DNA of 45,882 nt, from contig JAIRKE010000026.1 in NCBI GenBank assembly GCA_031260295.1, forward strand, positions 1 to 45,882. The letters are read 5' to 3'. The notes below the pieces were generated by a model that was not told where the DNA came from, did no database searches, and saw only the letters and a list, made by a program, of their open reading frames with translations. Source of the stretch: Azonexus sp. (GTDB lineage: Bacteria; Pseudomonadota; Gammaproteobacteria; Burkholderiales; Rhodocyclaceae). Position numbers and translations under genes: made by a program. Positions 33,535 to 40,995 of this stretch are shown in pieces; the first letter of the stretch is position 1, and each line of letters starts with the position of its first letter.

Positions 33535-33935
33535 TGAGTCACCCCAGGCCAAAGCCTGGGGCTTTCTCGCCACGTATTTAGTGCGCCTTCGGCGCCAGTA
33601 AGGTTTGTCTCGCCCCGTGGTTATGTCTACCTGTGGCGAGGGAACAAAGTACCGGAAAACGTCGGCGACCGACAAACGGTGGAGGTTTTTTGGCGTGTCC
33701 GCCAAAGCGAGCACCGCTAGAGCATTCTTGATTCATTTGCTTACATGCAGAAGCGCAATCGTTTGGGAGCAGGTTGACGGTAAGCCGCAGGCGAACCCCA
33801 ACATGGACCGTCCTCTAGCGCTATGCCTTCCTACAAACTGACCGCCGAGCAAACCGGCGGGTCAAGACCCGCCGATTCAACATCGAAGGCACAGGTTTCA
33901 CACCGCCGCCGCCATTGCCCGGCGCGCCCCATAAA
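33535..33935 (-). mobile_element. probable degenerate IS200/IS605-type right end with TnpB-like tail
   Basis: Read leftward, the frame from about 33935 to 33821 encodes a tail GGGGVKPVPSMLNRRVLTRR, like the end of some TnpB proteins. About 285 non-coding bases follow, ending in AAGCCCC-AGGCTTTGGCCT-GGGGTGACTCA (stem 33542-33561). The AAGCCCC...GGGGTnnnTC arrangement is typical of IS605 right ends, where TnpB guide (omega) RNA is encoded. The rest of tnpB is missing. This is from motif memory, not a search. Confidence 0.45.
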
Positions 33936-33959
33936 ACCCCCCCGCCGGGGCGGGGGTTT
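33934..33959. terminator. bidirectional terminator-like stem
   Basis: AAACCCCC (33934-33941) and GGGGGTTT (33952-33959) enclose a G+C core (CCGCCGGGGC). Short A/T runs on both sides would allow it to act in both directions. It separates the IS-like remnant from the rest of the accessory region. Confidence 0.5.
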
Positions 33960-34058
33960 CGGTCGTTGGCCGCTATTATGTATCTGACGCACAAAGCTAA
34001 GTTAATCAAGTGGTTACGGTCAGCTCTCTCTGTTTTGTGCTCAGGGGTTGTTCTAGCC

Positions 34059-34125
34059 AGTCAATGACCGGCCTTTTCTCGGGATCTGCTCTCGCAGGTT
34101 CCGAGAAAAGTCGTCGCACTGACTC
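34059..34125. other. nested 38-nt hairpin with outer arms; unassigned structured region
   Basis: CTTTTCTCGG (34073-34082) pairs perfectly with CCGAGAAAAG (34101-34110). Inside it CTGC-TCTC-GCAG (34086-34097) forms a second stem across a 3x3 internal loop, and outer AGTCA/TGACT can extend it. No gene is seen from 33960 to 34600, so this may be a structured RNA, an att-like site or a repeat end. Nothing identifies which. Confidence 0.45.
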
Positions 34126-34540
34126 AACCTGACCGAATCACATCATTGGTCAGCGATCGCTCGATACGGGCGATGTGTCGTTCTGCCTTGCTTGGCAGAG
34201 GAGCGATTCATTCGCCCTCAACCGGCGCCAGCTTTTCCATCCTGAATTTGGCTTGTAACCGCATATCTCGCGGGTTACCCGTGAGCATTGGTTGTTGCTA
34301 CAACGCAAGCACGTATGGGTATCCATCACTTCAGGCACATCATGGAGGCCAATCATGACTTGCACCAATAGTCGGCCTCTCGAATGACGATGATGCCATG
34401 AATATTGGTAACGATGTCGAGACTATCAGGAGTTTTACAAGAAAACACGGTTTTGTCTCGTGAGAGACCAACGCCCGCGATTCTGCGTTATGAATCGCTT
34501 CAATCTCTTGGCTTTCCGCCTTGAGGTCTACCAACCCAGA

Positions 34541-34583
34541 GGGGACGCTGCTCCCCACTGGGGAACGGTTGTCTCCATTTTTT
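34541..34583 (+). promoter_or_regulatory. possible attenuator in the leader of the 181-aa gene
   Basis: GGGGAC (34541-34546) can pair with GTCTCC (34571-34576, one mismatch), followed by ATTTTTT, a terminator shape. Between them CCCC (34553-34556) and GGGG (34560-34563) can form competing pairs with the outer GGGG. Alternative folds just upstream of an SD (GAGGAG 34589-34594) suggest attenuation; this is unproven. Confidence 0.35.
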
Positions 34584-34600
34584 GTATTGAGGAGATAACC

Positions 34601-35146
34601 ATGAAAATCGCAATTGACGGCACGTCGTGCCGGTTGCTGAAGGACCTTCTTGCACTGCATCGCGATGGGCAATTTGAACCATACGACTACAACATAAGCT
34701 ATCGTATCAATGCAGCGGATCCGTTGCTGAATCAACTCTACGGAGAACCGAAGTTCCTTTACATCAATGGCGATCAGCGGGATCAGTTGCTCAGGCTACT
34801 GGCCTGGACGGCGATTTCCAAGCGCGAGTTTGATGAACTGGCGGTCGCCAGAAATATGCTTGCAACACTGCAGCCACAGGGTGCCCCGTTAGGAGCAGAG
34901 GTTGGGGATTTTGTGGTTGTCAGGCAAAGTGGTGTACCGGTCGAGATAGTCCATTTTTTTGGTGCCGACGACGAATATATCGTCAGTAGCGCCTCAACGA
35001 GCTTCATCGTGTGCGAAGCTTATACAAATCCGTGGAGTGCCGATCTGCAATTTATCAATTGCAGTCTTGACGATCTGATGTGGCCGGCACTGATGTCTGC
35101 TGATGAAGTCATTCGAGGTCGATTCCCCCCTCGGCTGGCTGCATGA
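34601..35146 (+). CDS. hypothetical protein upstream of helicase-topoisomerase (181 aa)
   Basis: I do not recognise a family. The protein is soluble with no signal peptide. The N-terminal half is helical (LLKDLLALHRDGQFEPYDY, QRDQLLRLLAWTAISKREFDEL). The C-terminal half is beta-rich (GAEVGDFVVVRQSGVPVEIVHFFGADDEYIVSS), like a small SH3/barrel domain. The start at 34601 follows a good SD (GAGGAG, 6 bases away); an earlier in-frame ATG at 34460 lacks one. GC is lower than in the nos region. It is closed by an intrinsic terminator but shares orientation with the helicase gene 57 bp on; a functional link is inferred from position. Confidence 0.65.
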   Translation: MKIAIDGTSCRLLKDLLALHRDGQFEPYDYNISYRINAADPLLNQLYGEPKFLYINGDQRDQLLRLLAWTAISKREFDELAVARNMLATLQPQGAPLGAEVGDFVVVRQSGVPVEIVHFFGADDEYIVSSASTSFIVCEAYTNPWSADLQFINCSLDDLMWPALMSADEVIRGRFPPRLAA

Positions 35147-35170
35147 CAAGGGATTCGTGAACCGCCTTCA

Positions 35171-35195
35171 AGCCAACCTTCGGGTTGGCTTTTTT
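35171..35195 (+). terminator. strong intrinsic terminator directly before the helicase gene
   Basis: AGCCAACC (35171-35178), loop TTCG, GGTTGGCT (35183-35190) and a T run to 35195: a textbook terminator with a UUCG tetraloop. The helicase GTG start is only 9 bp beyond the T run, so there is no room for a promoter between them. Confidence 0.85.
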
Positions 35196-35203
35196 CATTT
35201 TTC

Positions 35204-38200
35204 GTGACGTATGATGTTTTAATCGAACACGGCGACTCCATAGTGGAAAAAAAATCATCCGGCGCTTCTCCGCGACAAATCGGGCTGATCAACAGAATCA
35301 CGAGCACCACATCACTCAAGGCCCCCAGTACAGTTTTGGGTTCAATACAGATTGCGGGCGCCTGGATTGATCTCGTCCTGTACTCCTGCACCGATGATGA
35401 ACTCAGAAAAATCGGGAAAGATCGCCCCGAAAAGTCGCGGGCTGAGAAGCAGATCAAGACTCTTGTCGATGCTACGGAGATACACCCTTCGAGCAAGTCC
35501 CGTCAAGGCGTACGCCAATGGCTCGAATCGATTTCGGCCTCCTATCGGTTACCCCCTGCCGGCAAACTCCTGCAGTACTGGAGTCGCGCGCTGCTCTATC
35601 GTGACTTGAACGCATTGGCTTCTGAATCTAAGGCGAGAATCACGTTCAAAGTACAGCCGGACAAGTTGGCAAAAGCCCTCCCTCGGTTACTTGAGGATTT
35701 CGAGCCACCACAGGCGGCATATCCGGACGATCCGGTTGCATTGCTGATTGCCTACACCGAAGGCGCTGGTCAATCCAAAGCCCCCGTGCTGCTCGGAGTT
35801 CCGCTTTCGTATGACCGGGAGCAATCCGCTCTGGTGCCGCCACCACAGGGTGCTGTGCCATTTTTCAATCGCGAATGGCTGGAACCGCCAGATCCCGATG
35901 CCACCAACAAAGATGTCTACTTCGGTAGTGTGCTGGACTGCGACGACTTCTTCAGCGCGAACCCGCCACAAAAGGGAATCGCGTGGCCAGAGTATTGGGC
36001 CTACGTTGAGTCGTTTGTTCGTACGGTTACCGGAAATCCCAACCCGCTTCCAAATCTGGCACCCGTAATTGGCAGACGAGATACCGCGTGGAAAATCGTC
36101 GAATGGGATACAAGAGGCGCCACAAAGAAGATCGCCGATGCCTACCAACGGGCAGCTACGAAGGCGCCGCCTTTGCTCGATGCCATCTGCAACAAACCGC
36201 GTCTTCCGCGTAAGATCGATTTGCCCACAGCGTTAAAATATTCAAGTCTGTTGCTCGGCCACATTGACACGTTCGATGCCAAGAAAGGAAAGCGGGAAGG
36301 ATTTGTCCTCGAGCGCAGCCAGCGAATCGCTGCCTTGGCGATGACGCAGGTGCCGCCTGGGAATCTACTGGCGGTAAATGGTCCGCCCGGTACCGGCAAA
36401 ACGAGCTTTCTACGCGCCGTCATCGGTACAGAGTACGTTCAGGCCGCGCTGCGCGGCACCGATCCGAGGATCATTCTCGCGACTGCGGCAACCAATAGGG
36501 CTGTTACCAACATCATCGAATCATTTGCCAGTATTGCCGGACCCGAGATGCAGCCGGAGTGGTCAAGCCGCTGGCTGCCTCATCTGCCATCCTATGGATG
36601 GTTCTATCCTGCGGCATTGACGCCAGATGCCAAGTTGAAAGGCTTCATGGTCTTGAAGCGCGACGGAGGGAAAGGTGAACAACCGATAGGTTTAGTCAAG
36701 AAATTTGCGGCCGAACAGTTTTTTGCCGTTGAGCAGCAACAGCGTAGCTGGATTCTGGATGCCTATCTCGACCTGCATCGGCAGGCGCTGGGGTTATCAC
36801 AAAAGGCGCCTTCAGCAAGCGATGCCGCAGAGTTGATCCGGAAAAGATTGGAAACGTCCGTCGAGAAAATGCATGCCCTTCAGTCACATTTTCGGCGATG
36901 TGTTAAATATCCGCTCCAGATGGAAGGGTGTCGACGTCCAGAAAACGCTTGGCAGCAGGCGCTCGATGAGCAGGCTGATTGCGGGAAGCTTCTTCAGCAG
37001 GAAACAGACCGCCTGAATGCAATCTTGCGCCAATGGAACGAGGTGTTGGAGAGTCTTCGCGAGTCATCTTATTTGCATGTCCTGCGCAAGGGATGGTTGT
37101 ACCGGGTCAAGAGCCTGTTGTTTGGCGATAAAGCAGGCCAGCAAGCACAAGCTCTCGAGAACGCGGCGCTCGCGAAAATGGCGGCGATCGATCCCGAAAT
37201 TTCGGTCTACCGAATCGATGTTTTGGATGTGGCCAAACGTCGGCATGCTCAGATTGCCAAGATGCTCGAGAACACCAGATGCCAGAAGCGCTCCTCCGAA
37301 CAGGAAATGCAGTCTGCGCGGACGATGCTCGGCCACTGGCAGGATTGGCGGTCGCAGGCTGAACATTTATCGACCAACTTGCCTGCAGAAGAAGGGCTGG
37401 TTCTGCGAGGAAGGCTCACCAAGTGGGCTGAAGCAGGTTTCCCACCAGAACACCATCTTCATCGCGAATTCGAGGAGTTGCTGGATCGGGCTTTCCGGTT
37501 TCGCCATTTCCATATGGCAGCCCGGTATTGGGAGGCGCGCTGGCTGGCCGATACGCCAAAACCTCAAGACACTGGCGACATGCGGCAGGCGCTACGTCGT
37601 GCCGCCATGCTCGCGCCAGTCATCGTTGCGACGGTCTATACGCTTCCGAGGATTCTGGACGAATTTGAATTCGCAGATCTGTTGATCTTCGATGAGTCAG
37701 GGCAGGCATCCCCTGAAATCGGGGTCGCAAGCTTTGCTTTCGCAAAGCGGGCCATCGTAGTTGGTGACATCCACCAATTGAAGCCCGTCTGGAATGTTGG
37801 CAAGGAAGCCGATGGCCGCCTGAGACGGAATCTGGATATCAACGACGTCGATGAAGAATTCAGCGTTTCCGCCGGGTCGATCATGAAGGTCGCTCAGGCG
37901 CATACGTTTCTCGCCGACGCCAAGCCAGGCAGATTTGGGCCGGGAATCGGCCTGATGGCGCATTACCGTTGTCGGAACGAGATCATCGAATACTGCCGCC
38001 GATTAATCTACGGTGAGGGGTTGGAGCCGCTTCGGCCGCCTAATAGCCAACATTCATTTCTGTACCCGCCCATGGCCTGGGTTGAAGTTAAGCAGAGAAC
38101 AGGTGCCAAAAAACAGGGTGGGTCGTGGGTGAATAAAGACCAGATTCGAGAGATCATCGATTGGCTGAAACATGATCGCCAGCGGATCGTTGCACACTAC

Positions 38201-39511
38201 GGTGTCGAGCGGGTTTCGGATGCGGTTGCGCTGATTGCTCCTTTTAAAGCGCAGGCATTGGGACTCAGAAAGGCTGTGACTGACCTGCTCGGGCAAGAAG
38301 AGGCCGGTGCGATGGTGATCGACACCGTTCATGCACTACAGGGAGCTGAGAAGCCGATCGTGGCGTTCTCGCTAACTCAGGACCAGGGCAAATTCTTCGT
38401 TGATCGCGAAGGGCCGAATCTTTTGAATGTCGCGGTCAGCCGCGCCAAGGACTGTTTTATCCTCTTCGCGGCACCAGACGTTCTCCAAGCTGCCATGGAT
38501 GTAAAAGCTGCATATGGTGCCAACCAAGGGGCGGCTACCGATTCTCTGGGTATCTTGGTCGCTTATATGAACGAGGCCGGCAAGCGCCTGTATCCGCGGG
38601 AAGTTGTCGTTATCGAAGCGCCGGGTAAAGCCAAACGAATCAAGGAAGTACTGGGCTTGTCCGTAAAGGTGATACCCACAGGTGGGCATTTCCGCCGTCT
38701 CGCCATGGACGATGGAAAGCTAGTTTCACAACTCGTCGAAGACAGCGAAGCTACTGTAAATGCGTTGAAGGAGGCTTCTGCAGATCTCCAAATTGACGCT
38801 TTCTATCTCGCCACAGACGACGATGATGATGGGGAGGAAATCGCCTGGCATGTACAGGAAGTGCTCCGCAGCGCGGGTGTTGAGGATGACAAGAAAATTC
38901 TTCGGCTGCGCTTCCATTCCTTGACACCGGATGATGTCAGACGAGCCAGAGAATTGGCTCTGCCCGGCATTGATGCACGCCGTGTTCGCGCCAATGTGCT
39001 CCGGTCACTGTTCGATGCCGAGTTCCATCGGCAACTCGCAACTGCTGATGTGCGGGCATCGCGACCACAACTGGCATTACTTCGGGAGATTGCCGAAAGG
39101 CAGAAGGAATCCGGATATTGGCGCATTCGTATCGATGGGTGCGTGGATGAAAAACCGGTTGTGGGCTATGCCCTGGCTGCAAACTCTGACGCACCTGCTC
39201 GGTATCCATCACAGGCAGTAGCCCAGACGGCCGCATCGAGGATTCCGCTTGCGGATGCGGATGCGGATGCGGATGCGGATGCGGATGCGGATGCGGCACC
39301 GATTGTGGCGCGCAGTTACCGGAAGGTCATCTTGCCGCGATACCCGGCGGCGACGACTGCGCAGACCCTCATCTCAGCATTCAAACGGTATTGCTGGAAG
39401 CCAAGAAAAACCACAGATGCCTTGAATGCGCTCTACCTCGGACATACCACTCCCAAAGCTTATGGGGTTGGGGAAGATGAGTCTCCCACGATTCCTGGGG
39501 ATGCATCTTGA
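35204..39511 (+). CDS. SF1 (UPF1-like) helicase fused to type IA topoisomerase TOPRIM part
   Basis: A 1435-residue protein. An unrecognised N-terminal part (1-390) precedes an SF1 helicase: motif I GPPGTGKT (393-400), motif II FDESGQ (D830), motif III VGDIHQLKP (D855), motif V DTVHALQGAE and motif VI NVAVSRAKD (R1080). A coiled-coil insertion of about 430 residues lies between motifs I and II. The C terminus is a topoisomerase IA TOPRIM: VVVIEAPGKAKRIKEVLGL (E1138), GGHFRRL and LATDDDDDGEEIAWH (D1205, D1207, D1209). Topoisomerase segments follow up to just before the catalytic tyrosine, including LPRYPAATTAQTLISAFKRY. The start is GTG at 35204 with no visible SD and no later ATG before motif I. 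The next gene overlaps by 4 bp and holds the missing part. Confidence 0.88.
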   Translation: MTYDVLIEHGDSIVEKKSSGASPRQIGLINRITSTTSLKAPSTVLGSIQIAGAWIDLVLYSCTDDELRKIGKDRPEKSRAEKQIKTLVDATEIHPSSKSRQGVRQWLESISASYRLPPAGKLLQYWSRALLYRDLNALASESKARITFKVQPDKLAKALPRLLEDFEPPQAAYPDDPVALLIAYTEGAGQSKAPVLLGVPLSYDREQSALVPPPQGAVPFFNREWLEPPDPDATNKDVYFGSVLDCDDFFSANPPQKGIAWPEYWAYVESFVRTVTGNPNPLPNLAPVIGRRDTAWKIVEWDTRGATKKIADAYQRAATKAPPLLDAICNKPRLPRKIDLPTALKYSSLLLGHIDTFDAKKGKREGFVLERSQRIAALAMTQVPPGNLLAVNGPPGTGKTSFLRAVIGTEYVQAALRGTDPRIILATAATNRAVTNIIESFASIAGPEMQPEWSSRWLPHLPSYGWFYPAALTPDAKLKGFMVLKRDGGKGEQPIGLVKKFAAEQFFAVEQQQRSWILDAYLDLHRQALGLSQKAPSASDAAELIRKRLETSVEKMHALQSHFRRCVKYPLQMEGCRRPENAWQQALDEQADCGKLLQQETDRLNAILRQWNEVLESLRESSYLHVLRKGWLYRVKSLLFGDKAGQQAQALENAALAKMAAIDPEISVYRIDVLDVAKRRHAQIAKMLENTRCQKRSSEQEMQSARTMLGHWQDWRSQAEHLSTNLPAEEGLVLRGRLTKWAEAGFPPEHHLHREFEELLDRAFRFRHFHMAARYWEARWLADTPKPQDTGDMRQALRRAAMLAPVIVATVYTLPRILDEFEFADLLIFDESGQASPEIGVASFAFAKRAIVVGDIHQLKPVWNVGKEADGRLRRNLDINDVDEEFSVSAGSIMKVAQAHTFLADAKPGRFGPGIGLMAHYRCRNEIIEYCRRLIYGEGLEPLRPPNSQHSFLYPPMAWVEVKQRTGAKKQGGSWVNKDQIREIIDWLKHDRQRIVAHYGVERVSDAVALIAPFKAQALGLRKAVTDLLGQEEAGAMVIDTVHALQGAEKPIVAFSLTQDQGKFFVDREGPNLLNVAVSRAKDCFILFAAPDVLQAAMDVKAAYGANQGAATDSLGILVAYMNEAGKRLYPREVVVIEAPGKAKRIKEVLGLSVKVIPTGGHFRRLAMDDGKLVSQLVEDSEATVNALKEASADLQIDAFYLATDDDDDGEEIAWHVQEVLRSAGVEDDKKILRLRFHSLTPDDVRRARELALPGIDARRVRANVLRSLFDAEFHRQLATADVRASRPQLALLREIAERQKESGYWRIRIDGCVDEKPVVGYALAANSDAPARYPSQAVAQTAASRIPLADADADADADADADAAPIVARSYRKVILPRYPAATTAQTLISAFKRYCWKPRKTTDALNALYLGHTTPKAYGVGEDESPTIPGDAS
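39251..39292 (+). repeat. (GCGGAT)7 hexanucleotide tandem repeat, in frame
   Basis: Seven perfect copies of GCGGAT encode (Ala-Asp)7 at residues 1350-1363 of the helicase-TOPRIM protein. They sit in a loop between two topoisomerase segments. Because the unit is 6 bp, copy-number change alters linker length but not the frame. Confidence 0.95.
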
Positions 39512-40785
39512 GCGGCGTCAGTAGCTATCCTCGTACCGACGGTTTTTATGTATCACCCGAGACTGTCCAGGCACTGCTCGCGGCCGGGTATCTGACGGAA
39601 AAAGATGTCCAGGGCTACCGCGAAGAAATCAAGTCGATTCCACCTTCCGGACGAGAGCTGATCGCGGATGTCGTTCGTGTGGTCCTGAAGGATATGCACG
39701 CGCATCCAATGATCACACCGCTTCTGCCGCTCCGCTCGCCAGCGGAAATCGAAGTGACCTATCCAGCAGAAGCTGCGATGGCTTATGCCCTTATTTGGGC
39801 GAACATGTTGGGCCACCTCAAAAGCCCGCAACAGGTTGATGAGCATGTTTGCCGGTATGTGGCTGGAGAAACAGCGATCGGACTGCGTGCGCTGGCTACG
39901 GACGACAAGGTAATGGAGCCGATGTTGCCGGAACTCGATGAGCGGCGAATTGATCCATCCTCGCTGCCGGTCGGTGCTGTCGTCGCACCAGGCGGATCGG
40001 CGATGAAGCTACAGTCTGCGAACGTTGAATTTGTACCTCCGCCGGGAAGAGGCACGGATGCCGCGTCATTGATCGACTGGCTCAACGCGTTGCGTGTGGT
40101 ATCGCCAGGCCGGCTCGGAAGCATCCTGGAAGAACTGGAGACGGCCGGCTGGATTCGATTGGATGGAGATCGGTATAGACTGACCGGGGACGGCGAGGTG
40201 CAACTGCAACGTCTGGAAGAAGCTGGAAAGCTCCGAGTGGATGGTCTAACCATTGCCCGGTGGCGAACTGTTTTTGACGACTACTACGGCAGCAATCGGG
40301 AGCTAAGGGATCTGCTGAAAGACAGCAATCGCTTGTTCGGATGTTCGCTCAACATGCCTATCGGTGAACTCGAAACGATGATCACTGGCTCTCACACAGC
40401 GAAAGATGCCTATGCTCTACGAGATAAGACTGCGCTCGCGGCATCTCGAACGGTGAGCTTCCCGTCCGGCATGAATCCGGAAATCCTGATTGCCGAAGAC
40501 GATCCTCTGCGCGAGAAACGAAACATGAGGGAAAACGAATTGTCAGCAGGCAGGACCCATACTTGGCTCTGCCTGTCTGCGGCGGAACGGATGGCTATCC
40601 GACTAGGAGCTGAATTGGCTTCCTATACAACGGAAAGTGGGCGTCGGACCCTCATGAATGAAGTCTTGTTCGACGTCAGGCCACGGTGGCTAATTGGCCT
40701 AGGGGCAGAATCGTCACCTCCATCGAGTGAAACCGCGCTTCGCGCCTACAGCGCGTGGCAGGCTGGACGCACTGCTTTGGGCTAA
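39508..40785 (+). CDS. type IA topoisomerase, catalytic-tyrosine half (split partner)
   Basis: A protein of 425 residues that begins directly with the topoisomerase IA active-site motif VSSYPRTDGFYVSPE, placing the catalytic tyrosine at residue 7. It continues with AHPMITP, AYALIWANMLGHLKSP and the domain IV block GRGTDAASLIDWLNALRVVSPGRLGSILEELETAGWI...LTGDGE, matching the topoisomerase IA pattern ytEasLi...GIGRPSTYa.Ii..L. It lacks its own TOPRIM, which is on the preceding protein. The start is TTG at 39508, overlapping the upstream stop (TTGA), so translation is probably coupled. The -1 frame is open only from 39481. The C-terminal 150 residues are unassigned. Confidence 0.85.
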   Translation: MSGVSSYPRTDGFYVSPETVQALLAAGYLTEKDVQGYREEIKSIPPSGRELIADVVRVVLKDMHAHPMITPLLPLRSPAEIEVTYPAEAAMAYALIWANMLGHLKSPQQVDEHVCRYVAGETAIGLRALATDDKVMEPMLPELDERRIDPSSLPVGAVVAPGGSAMKLQSANVEFVPPPGRGTDAASLIDWLNALRVVSPGRLGSILEELETAGWIRLDGDRYRLTGDGEVQLQRLEEAGKLRVDGLTIARWRTVFDDYYGSNRELRDLLKDSNRLFGCSLNMPIGELETMITGSHTAKDAYALRDKTALAASRTVSFPSGMNPEILIAEDDPLREKRNMRENELSAGRTHTWLCLSAAERMAIRLGAELASYTTESGRRTLMNEVLFDVRPRWLIGLGAESSPPSSETALRAYSAWQAGRTALG

Positions 40786-40807
40786 CGTAGGCACCAGGAA
40801 GGTCGTC

Positions 40808-40835
40808 TTGACACTCTTTTCTTGGAACGCATAAT
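40808..40835 (+). promoter_or_regulatory. sigma-70 promoter for the 266-aa gene
   Basis: TTGACA (40808-40813), 16-bp spacer, CATAAT (40830-40835): eleven of twelve consensus positions. It lies 22 bp after the topoisomerase gene stop and gives a leader of about 155 nt before ATG 40996. The downstream gene can therefore be expressed without the helicase-topoisomerase unit. Confidence 0.65.
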
Positions 40836-40995
40836 GGGTGGAGGCATCACGGACTGCCTGCCGCCAGCAACGGTGAAACCTTATGGGTTCCGGAACAAAG
40901 TTTTTCCTCTCCCCCATGTTCATAACCTTGGCGTTATACGTGGCGTAGAAAGCTGGCTTACTACCTTGTCACCGCCATTGTTTATGGAATGGATC

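Noticed and set aside
33821..34009. A complete 62-codon gene reading leftward
   Set aside because: Only the last 30 residues look protein-like (TnpB tail); the start portion crosses the terminator stem at 33934-33959, so it is treated as an IS relic.
39251..39292. (Ala-Asp)7 as a calcium-binding or CRISPR-like repeat
   Set aside because: It is a simple hexanucleotide slippage tract with no spacers and no EF-hand or RTX pattern.
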